NCBI RefSeq assembly: GCF_029227915.1
Contig: NC_079879.1
Coordinates: forward strand, 434,001 to 498,000
DNA length: 64,000 bases
Source of the DNA: Hydractinia symbiolongicarpus
Lineage: Eukaryota; Cnidaria; Hydrozoa; Anthoathecata; Hydractiniidae
Reading direction: 5' to 3'
The position numbers and the translations under genes were made by a program. The notes under the pieces were generated by a model. The model saw only the letters and a program-made list of their open reading frames with translations. It had not been told where the DNA came from and searched no databases. This document shows, in pieces, positions 1 to 11,829 of the stretch (position 1 is the stretch's first letter; each line of letters begins with the position of its first letter).

Positions 1-1234
1 TGTATACAAAGAAAGTACCCAGGGAGTAAACTCATTTCCCGAACAATTTTTTAAATTATTTTTTCACCACCAAAACGCATGAGACTTGTAGTTTTCAAAA
101 ATGATTTTATTTTTGATGAGACGCTGAATAAAAGTAGTTTAATCGCCGGCAAACGAAAACCCGCGATTTCCCGTATATCCCGGACTCGGCCAGTATAGTC
201 GAATGTATACAAAAAAAAGTACCCAGGGAGTAAACTCATTTCCCGAACGATTTTTTAAATTATTATTTCACCACCAAAACGCATGAGACTTGTAGTTTTC
301 AAAAATGATTTCATTTTTGATGAGACGCTGAATAAAAAGAGTTTAATCTCCGGCAAACAAAAACCCGTGATTTCCCGTAAATCCGGCACCCGGCCCGTAT
401 AGTCAAAAGTACACAAAAAAGTACGCAGGGAGTAAACTCATTTCCCGAACGATTCTTTAAATATCTTTTTCACCACTAAAATGCATGAGACTTTTAGTTT
501 TCAAAAATGATTTCATTGTTGATGAGACGCTGAATAAAAGGAGTTTAATCGCCGGCAAACGAAAACCCGCGATTTCCCGTATATCCCGGACTCGGCCCGT
601 ATAATCGAATGTATACAAAGAAAGTACCCAGGAATTAAACTCATTTCCCGAACGATTTTTTAAATTATTTTTTCACCACTAAAACGCATGAGACTTGTAG
701 TTCTCAAAAATGATTTCATTTTTGATGAGACGCTGAATAAAAGGAGTTTAATCGCCGGCAAACGAAAACCCGCGATTTCCCGTATATCCCGGACTCGGCC
801 AGTATAGTCGAATGTATACAAAGAAAGTACCCAGGGAGTAAACTCATTTCCCGAACGATTTTTTAAATTATTATTTCACCACCAAAACGCATGAGACTTG
901 TAATTTTCAAAAATGTATTCATTTTTGATGAGACGCTGAATAAAAGGACTTTAATCTCCGGCAAACGAAAACCCGCAATTTCCCGTAAATCCGGGACCCG
1001 GCCTGTACAGTCAAAAGTATACAAAGAAAGTACGCAGGAAGTAAACTCATTTCCCGAACGATTTTTTAAATTATTTTTTTACCACTAAAACGCATGAGAC
1101 TTGTAGTTTTCAATAATGATTTCATTTTTGATGAGACGCCGAAAAAAAGGAGTTTAATCTCCGGCAAATAAAAACCCGCGATTTCCCGTAAATCCCGGAC
1201 CCGGCCCGTATAGTCGAATGTATACAAAGAAAGT
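1..1234 (+). repeat. Region-1 multi-monomer block, copy 1
   Basis: Matches 4,465-5,698 at a constant offset of 4,464 bp (22 monomers). Differences noted by eye include T/C around 241, TATCTT versus TAATTT near 463, GTTCTC versus GTTTTC near 702 and GGACTT versus GGAGTT near 938, so identity is about 99%. The block contains the diagnostic monomer with AAAATGTATTCATTT near 910, found again near 5,374, 8,823 and 14,303. Right of base 1,234 this copy keeps about 609 bp (three monomers, to about 1,843) that copies 2 and 3 lack. Confidence 0.8.
1205..1218 (-). other. CENP-B-box-like 14-mer, one base short (representative copy)
   Basis: On the minus strand this reads TTCGACTATACGGG. The published core of the mammalian CENP-B box is TTCG, four free bases, A, two free bases, CGGG. 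Here there are three free bases before the A, so the two half-sites match but the spacing is one short. It occurs only in monomers of the GTCGAATG class; GTCAAAAG monomers lose the TTCG half. Variants include TTCGACTAAACGGG. A functional CENP-B site is doubtful because spacing matters in known boxes; chance resemblance is a real alternative. Confidence 0.3.
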
Positions 1235-1843
1235 AAACTGGGAGTAAACTCATTTCCCGAACGATTTTTGAAATTAATTTTTTACCACTAAAACGCATAA
1301 GTCTTGAAGTTTTCAAAAATGATTTCATTTTTGATGAGACGCTGAATAAAAGGAGTTTAATCGCCGGCAAACGAAAACCCGTGATTTCCCGTAAATCCCG
1401 CACCCGGCCCGTATAGTCAAAAGTACACAAAGAAAGTACGCAGGGAGTAAACTCATTTCCCGAACGATTCTTTAAATAATTGTTTCACCACTAAAAAGCA
1501 TGAGACTTGTAGTTTTTAAAAATGATTTCATTTTTGATGAGACGCTGAATAAAAGGAGTTTAATCGCCGGCAAACGAAAACACGCGATTTCCCGTATATC
1601 CCAGACTCGGCCCGTATAGTCATAAGTATACAAAGAAAGTACGCAGGGAGTAAACTCATTTCCCGAACGATTCTTTAAATTATTTTTTACCACTAAAACG
1701 CATGAGACTTGTAGTTTTCAAAAATGATTTCATTTTTGATGAGACGCTGAATAAAAGGAGTTTAATCGCCGGCAAACGAAAACTCGCGATTTCCCGTAAA
1801 TCCCGGACTCGGCCCGTATAATCAAAAGTTTACAAAGAAAGTA
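1234..1843 (+). repeat. Three-monomer segment missing from copies 2 and 3
   Basis: Copy 1 and the block starting at 13.0 kb both carry these three monomers, recognised by GATTTTTGAAATTAA, AAATAATTGTTTCACC and AAAACTCGCG. At 5,698 and 9,147 the sequence instead passes straight from the preceding monomer to the equivalent of 1,843. This is an indel of whole monomers, most simply an in-register deletion by unequal exchange before copy 2 was duplicated into copy 3. Confidence 0.75.
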
Positions 1844-2326
1844 CCCAGGGAGTAAACTCATTTCCCGAACGATTCTTTAAATTATTTTTTCACCACTAAA
1901 ACGCATGAGACTTGTAGTTTTTAAAAATGATTTCATTTTTGATGAGACGCTGAATAAAAGGAGTTTAATCTCCGGCAAACGAAAACCCGCGATTTCCCGT
2001 ATATCCCGGACTCGGCCCGTATAGTCGAATGTATACAAAGCAAGTACCCAGGGAGTAAACTTATTTCCTGAACGATTTTTTAAATTATTATTTCACCACC
2101 AAAACGCATGAGACTTGTAGTTTTCAAAAATGATTTCATTTTTGATGAGACGCTGAATAAAAGGAGTTTAATCGCCGGCAAACGAAAACCCGCGGTTTTC
2201 CGTATATCCCGGACTCGGCCAGTATAGTCGAATGTATACAAAGAAAGTACCCAGGGAGTAAACTCATTTCCCGAATGATTTTTTAAATTATTATTTCACC
2301 ACCAAAACGCATGAGACTTGTAGTTT

Positions 2327-2348
2327 TCAAAAATGATTTCATTTTTGA
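2327..2348. other. 22-bp dyad in the satellite monomer (representative copy)
   Basis: The left arm TCAAAAATGA and the right arm TCATTTTTGA are perfect reverse complements separated by TT. The same dyad is present in most of the roughly 315 monomers. Recurrent exceptions are the monomer class with TTTCGTTTTGGATGAGTCG (for example near 6,600 and 18,970), the class with CAAAAGTGATTTC (one mismatch), and the class with CATTTTAAATGAG (for example 46,147 and 61,936). It could extrude as a hairpin or cruciform, or be a site for a dimeric protein. No function is shown by the sequence alone. Confidence 0.85.
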
Positions 2349-2365
2349 TGAGACGCTGAATAAAA

Positions 2366-2379
2366 GGAGTTTAATCTCC
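2366..2379. other. Small stem-loop GGAG/CTCC at the CTCC/CGCC switch site
   Basis: GGAG and CTCC flank the six-base loop TTTAAT. Roughly half of the monomers carry CGCC in place of CTCC, which breaks this stem. The stem is only 4 bp, so it is recorded mainly because the site is one of the main class-defining variants; a structural role is unlikely. Confidence 0.3.
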
Positions 2380-2659
2380 GGCAAACGAAAACCCGCGATT
2401 TCCCGTAAATCCGGGACCCGGCCTGTACAGTCAAAAGTATACAAAGAAAGTACGCAGGGAGTAAATTCATTTCCCGAACGATTTTTTAAATTATTATTTC
2501 ACCACCAAAACGCATGAGACTTGTAGTTTTCAAAAATGATTTCATTTTTGATGAGACGCTGAATAAAAGGAGTTTAATCTCCGGCAAACGAAAACCCGCG
2601 ATTTCCCGTAAATCCCGGACCCGGCCCGTATAGTCGAATGTATACAAAGAAAGTAAACA

Positions 2660-3471
2660 GGGAGTAAACTCATTTCCCGAACGATTTTTTAAATTATTAT
2701 TTCACCACCAAAACGCATGAGACTTGTAGTTTTCAAAAATGATTTCATTTTTGATGAGACGCTGAATAAAAGGAGTTTAATCTCCGGCAAACGAAAACCC
2801 GCGATTTCCCGTAAATCCGGGACCCGGCCTGTACAGTCAAAAGTATACAAAGAAAGTACGCAGAGAGGAAACTCATTTCCCGAACGATTTTTTAAATTAT
2901 TATTTCACCACCAAAACGCATGAGACTTGTAGTTTTCAAAAATAATTTCATTTTTGATGAGACGCTAAATAAAAGGAGTTTAATCGCCGGCAAACGAAAA
3001 CCCGCGATTTCCCGTAAATCCGGGACCCGACCTGTACAGTCAAAAGTATATTAAGAAAGTACGCAGGGAGTAAACTCATTTCCCGAACGATTTTTTAAAT
3101 TATTATTTCACCACCAAAACGCATGAGACTTGTAGTTTTCAAAAATGATTTCATTTTTGATGAGACGCTGAATAAAAGGAGTTTAATCTCCGTCAAACGA
3201 AAACCCGCGATTTCCCGTAAATCCCGGACTCGGCCCGAATAGTCGAATGTATACAAAGAAAGTACCCAGGGAGTAAACTCATTTCCCGAACAATTTTTTA
3301 AATTATTTTTTCACCACCAAAACGCATGAGACTTGTAGTTTTCAAAAATGATTTTATTTTTGATGAGACGCTGAATAAAAGGAGTTTAATCTCCGGCAAA
3401 CGAAAACCCGCGATTTCCCGTAAATCCCAGACTCGGCCCGTATAGTCAAAAGTATACAAAGAAAGTACCCA
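2660..3471 (+). repeat. 4-mer tandem duplication, unit 1 (812 bp)
   Basis: Four monomers repeated at once in 3,472-4,283. Shared private markers include GCAGAGAGGAAAC, AAAAATAATTTC, GTATATTAAGAAAG, CTCCGTCAAACG and GGCCCGAATAG, all in the same order. I found no difference between the two units. The left edge is set by GTAAACAGG (before 2,660) versus GTACCCAGG (before 3,472). Confidence 0.85.
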
Positions 3472-4283
3472 GGGAGTAAACTCATTTCCCGAACGATTTT
3501 TTAAATTATTATTTCACCACCAAAACGCATGAGACTTGTAGTTTTCAAAAATGATTTCATTTTTGATGAGACGCTGAATAAAAGGAGTTTAATCTCCGGC
3601 AAACGAAAACCCGCGATTTCCCGTAAATCCGGGACCCGGCCTGTACAGTCAAAAGTATACAAAGAAAGTACGCAGAGAGGAAACTCATTTCCCGAACGAT
3701 TTTTTAAATTATTATTTCACCACCAAAACGCATGAGACTTGTAGTTTTCAAAAATAATTTCATTTTTGATGAGACGCTAAATAAAAGGAGTTTAATCGCC
3801 GGCAAACGAAAACCCGCGATTTCCCGTAAATCCGGGACCCGACCTGTACAGTCAAAAGTATATTAAGAAAGTACGCAGGGAGTAAACTCATTTCCCGAAC
3901 GATTTTTTAAATTATTATTTCACCACCAAAACGCATGAGACTTGTAGTTTTCAAAAATGATTTCATTTTTGATGAGACGCTGAATAAAAGGAGTTTAATC
4001 TCCGTCAAACGAAAACCCGCGATTTCCCGTAAATCCCGGACTCGGCCCGAATAGTCGAATGTATACAAAGAAAGTACCCAGGGAGTAAACTCATTTCCCG
4101 AACAATTTTTTAAATTATTTTTTCACCACCAAAACGCATGAGACTTGTAGTTTTCAAAAATGATTTTATTTTTGATGAGACGCTGAATAAAAGGAGTTTA
4201 ATCTCCGGCAAACGAAAACCCGCGATTTCCCGTAAATCCCAGACTCGGCCCGTATAGTCAAAAGTATACAAAGAAAGTACCCA
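3472..4283 (+). repeat. 4-mer tandem duplication, unit 2 (812 bp)
   Basis: Second unit of the 812-bp pair. The right edge is set by the change from CCCAGGGAGTAAAC in unit 1 to CCCAGGGATTAAAC here. The apparent absence of differences over 812 bp indicates a very recent duplication or conversion. Confidence 0.85.
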
Positions 4284-6873
4284 GGGATTAAACTCATTTC
4301 CCGAACGATTCTTTAAATTATTTTTCACCACTAAAACGCATGAGACTTGTAGTTTTCAAAAACGATTTCATTTTTGATGAGACGCTGATTAAAAGGAGTT
4401 TAATCTCCGGCAAACAAAAACCCGCGATTTCCCGTAAATCCCGGACTCGGCCCGAATAGTCGAATGTATACAAAGAAAGTACCCAGGGAGTAAACTCATT
4501 TCCCGAACAATTTTTTAAATTATTTTTTCACCACCAAAACGCATGAGACTTGTAGTTTTCGAAAATGATTTTATTTTTGATGAGACGCTGAATAAAAGTA
4601 GTTTAATCGCCGGCAAACGAAAACCCGCGATTTCCCGTATATCCCGGACTCGGCCAGTATAGTCGAATGTATACAAAAAAAAGTACCCAGGGAGTAAACT
4701 CATTTCCTGAACGATTTTTTAAATTATTATTTCACCACCAAAACGCATGAGACTTGTAGTTTTCAAAAATGATTTCATTTTTGATGAGACGCTGAATAAA
4801 AAGAGTTTAATCTCCGGCAAACAAAAACCCGTGATTTCCCGTAAATCCGGCACCCGGCCCGTATAGTCAAAAGTACACAAAAAAGTACGCAGGGAGTAAA
4901 CTCATTTCCCGAACGATTCTTTAAATAATTTTTTCACCACTAAAATGCATGAGACTTTTAGTTTTCAAAAATGATTTCATTGTTGATGAGACGCTGAATA
5001 AAAGGAGTTTAATCGCCGGCAAACGAAAACCCGCGATTTCCCGTATATCCCGGACTCGGCCCGTATAATCGAATGTATACAAAGAAAGTACCCAGGAATT
5101 AAACTCATTTCCCGAACGATTTTTTAAATTATTTTTTCACCACTAAAACGCATGAGACTTGTAGTTTTCAAAAATGATTTCATTTTTGATGAGACGCTGA
5201 ATAAAAGGAGTTTAATCGCCGGCAAACGAAAACCCGCGATTTCCCGTATATCCCGGACTCGGCCAGTATAGTCGAATGTATACAAAGAAAGTACCCAGGG
5301 AGTAAACTCATTTCCCGAACGATTTTTTAAATTATTATTTCACCACCAAAACGCATGAGACTTGTAATTTTCAAAAATGTATTCATTTTTGATGAGACGC
5401 TGAATAAAAGGAGTTTAATCTCCGGCAAACGAAAACCCGCAATTTCCCGTAAATCCGGGACCCGGCCTGTACAGTCAAAAGTATACAAAGAAAGTACGCA
5501 GGAAGTAAACTCATTTCCCGAACGATTTTTTAAATTATTTTTTTACCACTAAAACGCATGAGACTTGTAGTTTTCAATAATGATTTCATTTTTGATGAGA
5601 CGCCGAAAAAAAGGAGTTTAATCTCCGGCAAATAAAAACCCGCGATTTCCCGTAAATCCCGGACCCGGCCCGTATAGTCGAATGTATACAAAGAAAGTAC
5701 CCAGGGAGTAAACTCATTTCCCGAACGATTCTTTAAATTATTTTTTCACCACTAAAACGCATGAGACTTGTAGTTTTTAAAAATGATTTCATTTTTGATG
5801 AGACGCTGAATAAAAGGAGTTTAATCTCCGGCAAACGAAAACCCGCGATTTCCCGTATATCCCGGACTCGGCCCGTATAGTCGAATGTATACAAAGCAAG
5901 TACCCAGGGAGTAAACTTATTTCCTGAACGATTTTTTAAATTATTTTTTCACCACTAAAACGCATGAGACTTGTAGTTTTTAAAAATGATTTCATTTTTG
6001 ATGAGACGCCGAATAAAAGGAGTTTAATCTCCGGCAAACAAAAACCCGCGATTTCCCGTAAATCCCGGACCCTGCCCGTATAGTCGAATGTATACAAAGA
6101 AAGTAAACTGGGAGTAAACTCATTTCCCGAACGATTTTTTAAATTAATTTTTTACCACTAAAACGCATAAGACTTGTAGTTTTCAAAAATGATTTCATTT
6201 TTGATGACACGCTGAATAAAAGGAGTTTAATCGCCGGCAAACGAAAACCCGCGATTTCCCGTTAATCCCGGACTCGGCCCGTATAGTAAAAAGTGTAGAA
6301 AGAAAGTACCCAGGGAGTAAACTCATTTCCCGAACGATTCTTTAAATTATTTTTTCAGCACTAAAACGCATGAGACTTGTAGTTTTCAAAAATGATTTCA
6401 TTTTTGATGAGACGCTGAATAAAAGGAGTTTAATCTCCGGCAAACGAAAACCCGTGATTTCCCGTAAATCCCGGACCCGGCTCGTATAGTCAAAAGTACA
6501 CAAAGAAAGTACGCAGGGAGTAAACACATTTCCCGAACGATTCTTTAAATTATTTTTTCACCACTAAAACGCATGAGACTTGTAGTTTTCAAAAATGATT
6601 TCGTTTTGGATGAGTCGCTGAATAAAAGAAGTTTAATCGCCGGCAAACGAAAACCCGCAATTTCCCGTAAATCCCGGGCTTGGCCTGTATAGTCGAGTGT
6701 ATACAAAGAAAGTACCCAGGGAGTAAACTCATTTTCCGAAAAATTTTTAAATTATTTTTTCACCACTAAGGCGCATGAGACTTTTAGTTTTCAAAAATGA
6801 TTTCATTTTTGATGAGACGCTGAATAAAAGGAGTTTAATCGCCGGCAAACGAAAACCAGCGATTTCCCGTAAA
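3855..6873 (+). repeat. Region-1 multi-monomer block, copy 2 (~3.0 kb)
   Basis: Matches 7,304-10,322 at an offset of 3,449 bp (17 monomers, two bases short). Only three substitutions were noticed: near 4,708 (CCTGAACG versus CCCGAACG), near 5,140 (CACCACT versus CACAACT) and near 6,287 (GTAAAAAG versus GTCAAAAG). The left edge overlaps the 812-bp pair. Confidence 0.85.
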
Positions 6874-6976
6874 TCCGGGACCCGGCCTGTACAGTCAAAA
6901 GTATACAAAGAAAGTACGCAGGGAGTAAATTCATTTCCCGAACGATTTTTTAAATTATTATTTCACCACCAAAACG
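6774..6976 (+). repeat. Chimeric junction monomer
   Basis: The first half matches the monomer at about 10,223 (ACTTTTAG and AAACCAGCG), and the second half, after about 6,873, matches the monomer at about 2,310 (GGCCTGTACAG and GAGTAAATTC). The switch lies in the GC-rich core that both parents share, with register kept. This is the expected product of unequal crossover or gene conversion between monomers, and it marks the right edge of copy 2. Confidence 0.8.
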
Positions 6977-7303
6977 CATGAGACTTGTAGTTTTCAAAAA
7001 TGATTTCATTTTTGATGAGACGCTGAATAAAAGGAGTTTAATCTCCGGCAAACGAAAACCCGCGATTTCCCGTAAATCCCGGACCCGGCCCGTATAGTCG
7101 AATGTATACAAAGAAAGTAAACAGGGAGTAAACTCATTTCCCGAACGATTTTTTAAATTATTATTTCACCACCAAAACGCATGAGACTTGTAGTTTTCAA
7201 AAATGATTTCATTTTTGATGAGACGCTGAATAAAAGGAGTTTAATCTCCGGCAAACGAAAACCCGCGATTTCCCGTAAATCCGGGACCCGGCCTGTACAG
7301 TCA

Positions 7304-10300
7304 AAAGTATATTAAGAAAGTACGCAGGGAGTAAACTCATTTCCCGAACGATTTTTTAAATTATTATTTCACCACCAAAACGCATGAGACTTGTAGTTTT
7401 CAAAAATGATTTCATTTTTGATGAGACGCTGAATAAAAGGAGTTTAATCTCCGTCAAACGAAAACCCGCGATTTCCCGTAAATCCCGGACTCGGCCCGAA
7501 TAGTCGAATGTATACAAAGAAAGTACCCAGGGAGTAAACTCATTTCCCGAACAATTTTTTAAATTATTTTTTCACCACCAAAACGCATGAGACTTGTAGT
7601 TTTCAAAAATGATTTTATTTTTGATGAGACGCTGAATAAAAGGAGTTTAATCTCCGGCAAACGAAAACCCGCGATTTCCCGTAAATCCCAGACTCGGCCC
7701 GTATAGTCAAAAGTATACAAAGAAAGTACCCAGGGATTAAACTCATTTCCCGAACGATTCTTTAAATTATTTTTCACCACTAAAACGCATGAGACTTGTA
7801 GTTTTCAAAAACGATTTCATTTTTGATGAGACGCTGATTAAAAGGAGTTTAATCTCCGGCAAACAAAAACCCGCGATTTCCCGTAAATCCCGGACTCGGC
7901 CCGAATAGTCGAATGTATACAAAGAAAGTACCCAGGGAGTAAACTCATTTCCCGAACAATTTTTTAAATTATTTTTTCACCACCAAAACGCATGAGACTT
8001 GTAGTTTTCGAAAATGATTTTATTTTTGATGAGACGCTGAATAAAAGTAGTTTAATCGCCGGCAAACGAAAACCCGCGATTTCCCGTATATCCCGGACTC
8101 GGCCAGTATAGTCGAATGTATACAAAAAAAAGTACCCAGGGAGTAAACTCATTTCCCGAACGATTTTTTAAATTATTATTTCACCACCAAAACGCATGAG
8201 ACTTGTAGTTTTCAAAAATGATTTCATTTTTGATGAGACGCTGAATAAAAAGAGTTTAATCTCCGGCAAACAAAAACCCGTGATTTCCCGTAAATCCGGC
8301 ACCCGGCCCGTATAGTCAAAAGTACACAAAAAAGTACGCAGGGAGTAAACTCATTTCCCGAACGATTCTTTAAATAATTTTTTCACCACTAAAATGCATG
8401 AGACTTTTAGTTTTCAAAAATGATTTCATTGTTGATGAGACGCTGAATAAAAGGAGTTTAATCGCCGGCAAACGAAAACCCGCGATTTCCCGTATATCCC
8501 GGACTCGGCCCGTATAATCGAATGTATACAAAGAAAGTACCCAGGAATTAAACTCATTTCCCGAACGATTTTTTAAATTATTTTTTCACAACTAAAACGC
8601 ATGAGACTTGTAGTTTTCAAAAATGATTTCATTTTTGATGAGACGCTGAATAAAAGGAGTTTAATCGCCGGCAAACGAAAACCCGCGATTTCCCGTATAT
8701 CCCGGACTCGGCCAGTATAGTCGAATGTATACAAAGAAAGTACCCAGGGAGTAAACTCATTTCCCGAACGATTTTTTAAATTATTATTTCACCACCAAAA
8801 CGCATGAGACTTGTAATTTTCAAAAATGTATTCATTTTTGATGAGACGCTGAATAAAAGGAGTTTAATCTCCGGCAAACGAAAACCCGCAATTTCCCGTA
8901 AATCCGGGACCCGGCCTGTACAGTCAAAAGTATACAAAGAAAGTACGCAGGAAGTAAACTCATTTCCCGAACGATTTTTTAAATTATTTTTTTACCACTA
9001 AAACGCATGAGACTTGTAGTTTTCAATAATGATTTCATTTTTGATGAGACGCCGAAAAAAAGGAGTTTAATCTCCGGCAAATAAAAACCCGCGATTTCCC
9101 GTAAATCCCGGACCCGGCCCGTATAGTCGAATGTATACAAAGAAAGTACCCAGGGAGTAAACTCATTTCCCGAACGATTCTTTAAATTATTTTTTCACCA
9201 CTAAAACGCATGAGACTTGTAGTTTTTAAAAATGATTTCATTTTTGATGAGACGCTGAATAAAAGGAGTTTAATCTCCGGCAAACGAAAACCCGCGATTT
9301 CCCGTATATCCCGGACTCGGCCCGTATAGTCGAATGTATACAAAGCAAGTACCCAGGGAGTAAACTTATTTCCTGAACGATTTTTTAAATTATTTTTTCA
9401 CCACTAAAACGCATGAGACTTGTAGTTTTTAAAAATGATTTCATTTTTGATGAGACGCCGAATAAAAGGAGTTTAATCTCCGGCAAACAAAAACCCGCGA
9501 TTTCCCGTAAATCCCGGACCCTGCCCGTATAGTCGAATGTATACAAAGAAAGTAAACTGGGAGTAAACTCATTTCCCGAACGATTTTTTAAATTAATTTT
9601 TTACCACTAAAACGCATAAGACTTGTAGTTTTCAAAAATGATTTCATTTTTGATGACACGCTGAATAAAAGGAGTTTAATCGCCGGCAAACGAAAACCCG
9701 CGATTTCCCGTTAATCCCGGACTCGGCCCGTATAGTCAAAAGTGTAGAAAGAAAGTACCCAGGGAGTAAACTCATTTCCCGAACGATTCTTTAAATTATT
9801 TTTTCAGCACTAAAACGCATGAGACTTGTAGTTTTCAAAAATGATTTCATTTTTGATGAGACGCTGAATAAAAGGAGTTTAATCTCCGGCAAACGAAAAC
9901 CCGTGATTTCCCGTAAATCCCGGACCCGGCTCGTATAGTCAAAAGTACACAAAGAAAGTACGCAGGGAGTAAACACATTTCCCGAACGATTCTTTAAATT
10001 ATTTTTTCACCACTAAAACGCATGAGACTTGTAGTTTTCAAAAATGATTTCGTTTTGGATGAGTCGCTGAATAAAAGAAGTTTAATCGCCGGCAAACGAA
10101 AACCCGCAATTTCCCGTAAATCCCGGGCTTGGCCTGTATAGTCGAGTGTATACAAAGAAAGTACCCAGGGAGTAAACTCATTTTCCGAAAAATTTTTAAA
10201 TTATTTTTTCACCACTAAGGCGCATGAGACTTTTAGTTTTCAAAAATGATTTCATTTTTGATGAGACGCTGAATAAAAGGAGTTTAATCGCCGGCAAACG

Positions 10301-10322
10301 AAAACCAGCGATTTCCCGTAAA
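7304..10322 (+). repeat. Region-1 multi-monomer block, copy 3 (~3.0 kb)
   Basis: Near-identical partner of 3,855-6,873. The right part (from about 9,580) holds the theta, iota, alpha, beta and gamma monomers that later form the 1,824-bp HOR (GTAAACTGG, GATGACACGC, TTTTCAGCAC, GGATGAGTCG, AAACCAGCG). It therefore links the region-1 mosaic with the HOR of region 2. Confidence 0.85.
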
Positions 10323-10799
10323 TCCCGGACTCGGCCCGTATAGTCAAAAGTGTACAAAGAAAGTACCCAGGGAGTAAACTCATTTCCCGAACGATTCTTT
10401 AAATTATTTTTTCACCACTAAAACGCATGAGACTTGTAGTTTTCAAAAATGATTTCATTTTTGATGAGACGCTGAATAAAAGGAGTTTAATCTCCGGCAA
10501 ACGAAAACCCGTGATTTCCCGTAAATCCCGGACCCGGCCCGTATAGTCAAAAGTACACAAAGAAAGTACGCAGGGAGTAAACTCATTTCCCGAACGATTC
10601 TTTAAATTATTTTTTTACCACAAAAACGCATGAGTCTTGTAGTTTTCAAAAATGATTTCATTTTTGATGAGACGCTGAATAAAAGGAGTTTAATCTCCGG
10701 CAAACGAAAACCCGTGATTTCCTGTAAATCCCGGACCCGGCCCGAATAGTCGAATGTATACAAAGAAAGTACCCAGGGAGTAAACTCATTTCCCGAACA

Positions 10800-11445
10800 A
10801 TTTTTTAAATTATTTTTTCACCACCAAAACGCATGAGACTTGTAGTTTTCAAAAATGATTTTATTTTTGATGAGACGCTGAATAATAGGAGTTTAATTTC
10901 CGGCAAACAAAAACCCGCGATTTCCCGTAAATCCGGGACCCGGCCGGTATAGTCAAAAGTGTACAAAGAAAGTACCCAAGGAGTAAATTCATTTCCCGAA
11001 AGATTCTTTAAATTATTTTTTCACCACTAAAACGCATGAGACTTGTAGTTTTCAAAAATGATTTCATTTTTGATGAGACGCTAAATAAAAGGAGTTTAAT
11101 CGCCGGCAAACGAAAACCCGCGGTTTCCCGTATATCCCGGACTCGGCCAGTATAGTCGAATGTATACAAAGAAAGTACCCAGGGAGTAAACTCATTTCCC
11201 GAATGATTTTTTAAATTATTATTTCACCACCAAAACGCATGAGACTTGTAGTTTTCAAAAATGATTTCATTTTTGATGAGACGCTGAATAAAAGGAGTTT
11301 AATCTCCGGCAAACGAAAACCCGCGATTTCCCGTAAATCCGGGACCCGGCCTGTACAGTCAAAAGTATACAAAGAAAGTACGCAGGGAGTAAATTCATTT
11401 CCCGAACGATTTTTTAAATTATTATTTCACCACCAAAACGCATGA
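10800..11445 (+). repeat. Monomer group shared with 40.4-41.1 kb
   Basis: Three monomers with the private markers CCGGCCGGTATAG, CCCAAGGAGTAAATTC and GGCCTGTACAG in the same order as at about 40,440-41,070, nearly 30 kb away. The two groups differ at several positions (for example AATAATAGG versus AATAAAAGG), so this is an older relationship than the local duplications. Confidence 0.7.
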
Positions 11446-11829
11446 GACTTGTAGTTTTCAAAAATGATTTCATTTTTGATGAGACGCTGAATAAAAGGAG
11501 TTTAATCTCCGGCAAACGAAAACCCGCGATTTCCCGTAAATCCCGTACCCGGCCCGTATAGTCGAATGTATACAAAGAAAGTAAACAGGGAGTAAACTCA
11601 TTTCCCGAACGATTTTTTAAATTATTATTTCACCACCAAAACGCATGAGACTTGTAGTTTTCAAAAATGATTTCATTTTTGATGAGACGCTGAATAAAAG
11701 GAGTTTAATCTCCGGCAAACGAAAACCCGCGATTTCCCGTAAATCCGGGACCCGGCCTGTACAGTCAAAAGTATACAAAGAAAGTACGCAGAGAGGAAAC
11801 TCATTTCCCGAACGATTTTTTAAATTATT

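Larger units (their letters stand above)
2310..2512 (+). repeat. Representative 203-bp satellite monomer
   Basis: One complete monomer taken from CATGAG to the base before the next CATGAG. In order it shows: a T/A-tract segment with the 22-bp dyad (2327-2348); GACGCTGAATAAAAGGAG; the CTCCGGC or CGCCGGC switch site; a GC-rich, CpG-rich core; the haplotype site GTCAAAAG or GTCGAATG; a second variable site GTACGCAGG, GTACCCAGG or GTAAACTGG; CATTTCCCGAACG; and an AT-rich tail ending in CACCA. The octamer ATTTCCCG occurs twice per monomer, in the core and before GAACG, a hint of an older internal duplication. The length is compatible with one nucleosome plus linker. The choice of start is a convention. 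Confidence 0.95.

Noticed and set aside
1205-1218. Calling the TTCGACTATACGGG sites true CENP-B boxes.
   Set aside because: The spacing between half-sites is one base shorter than in the known core, so the site is reported only as a resemblance.
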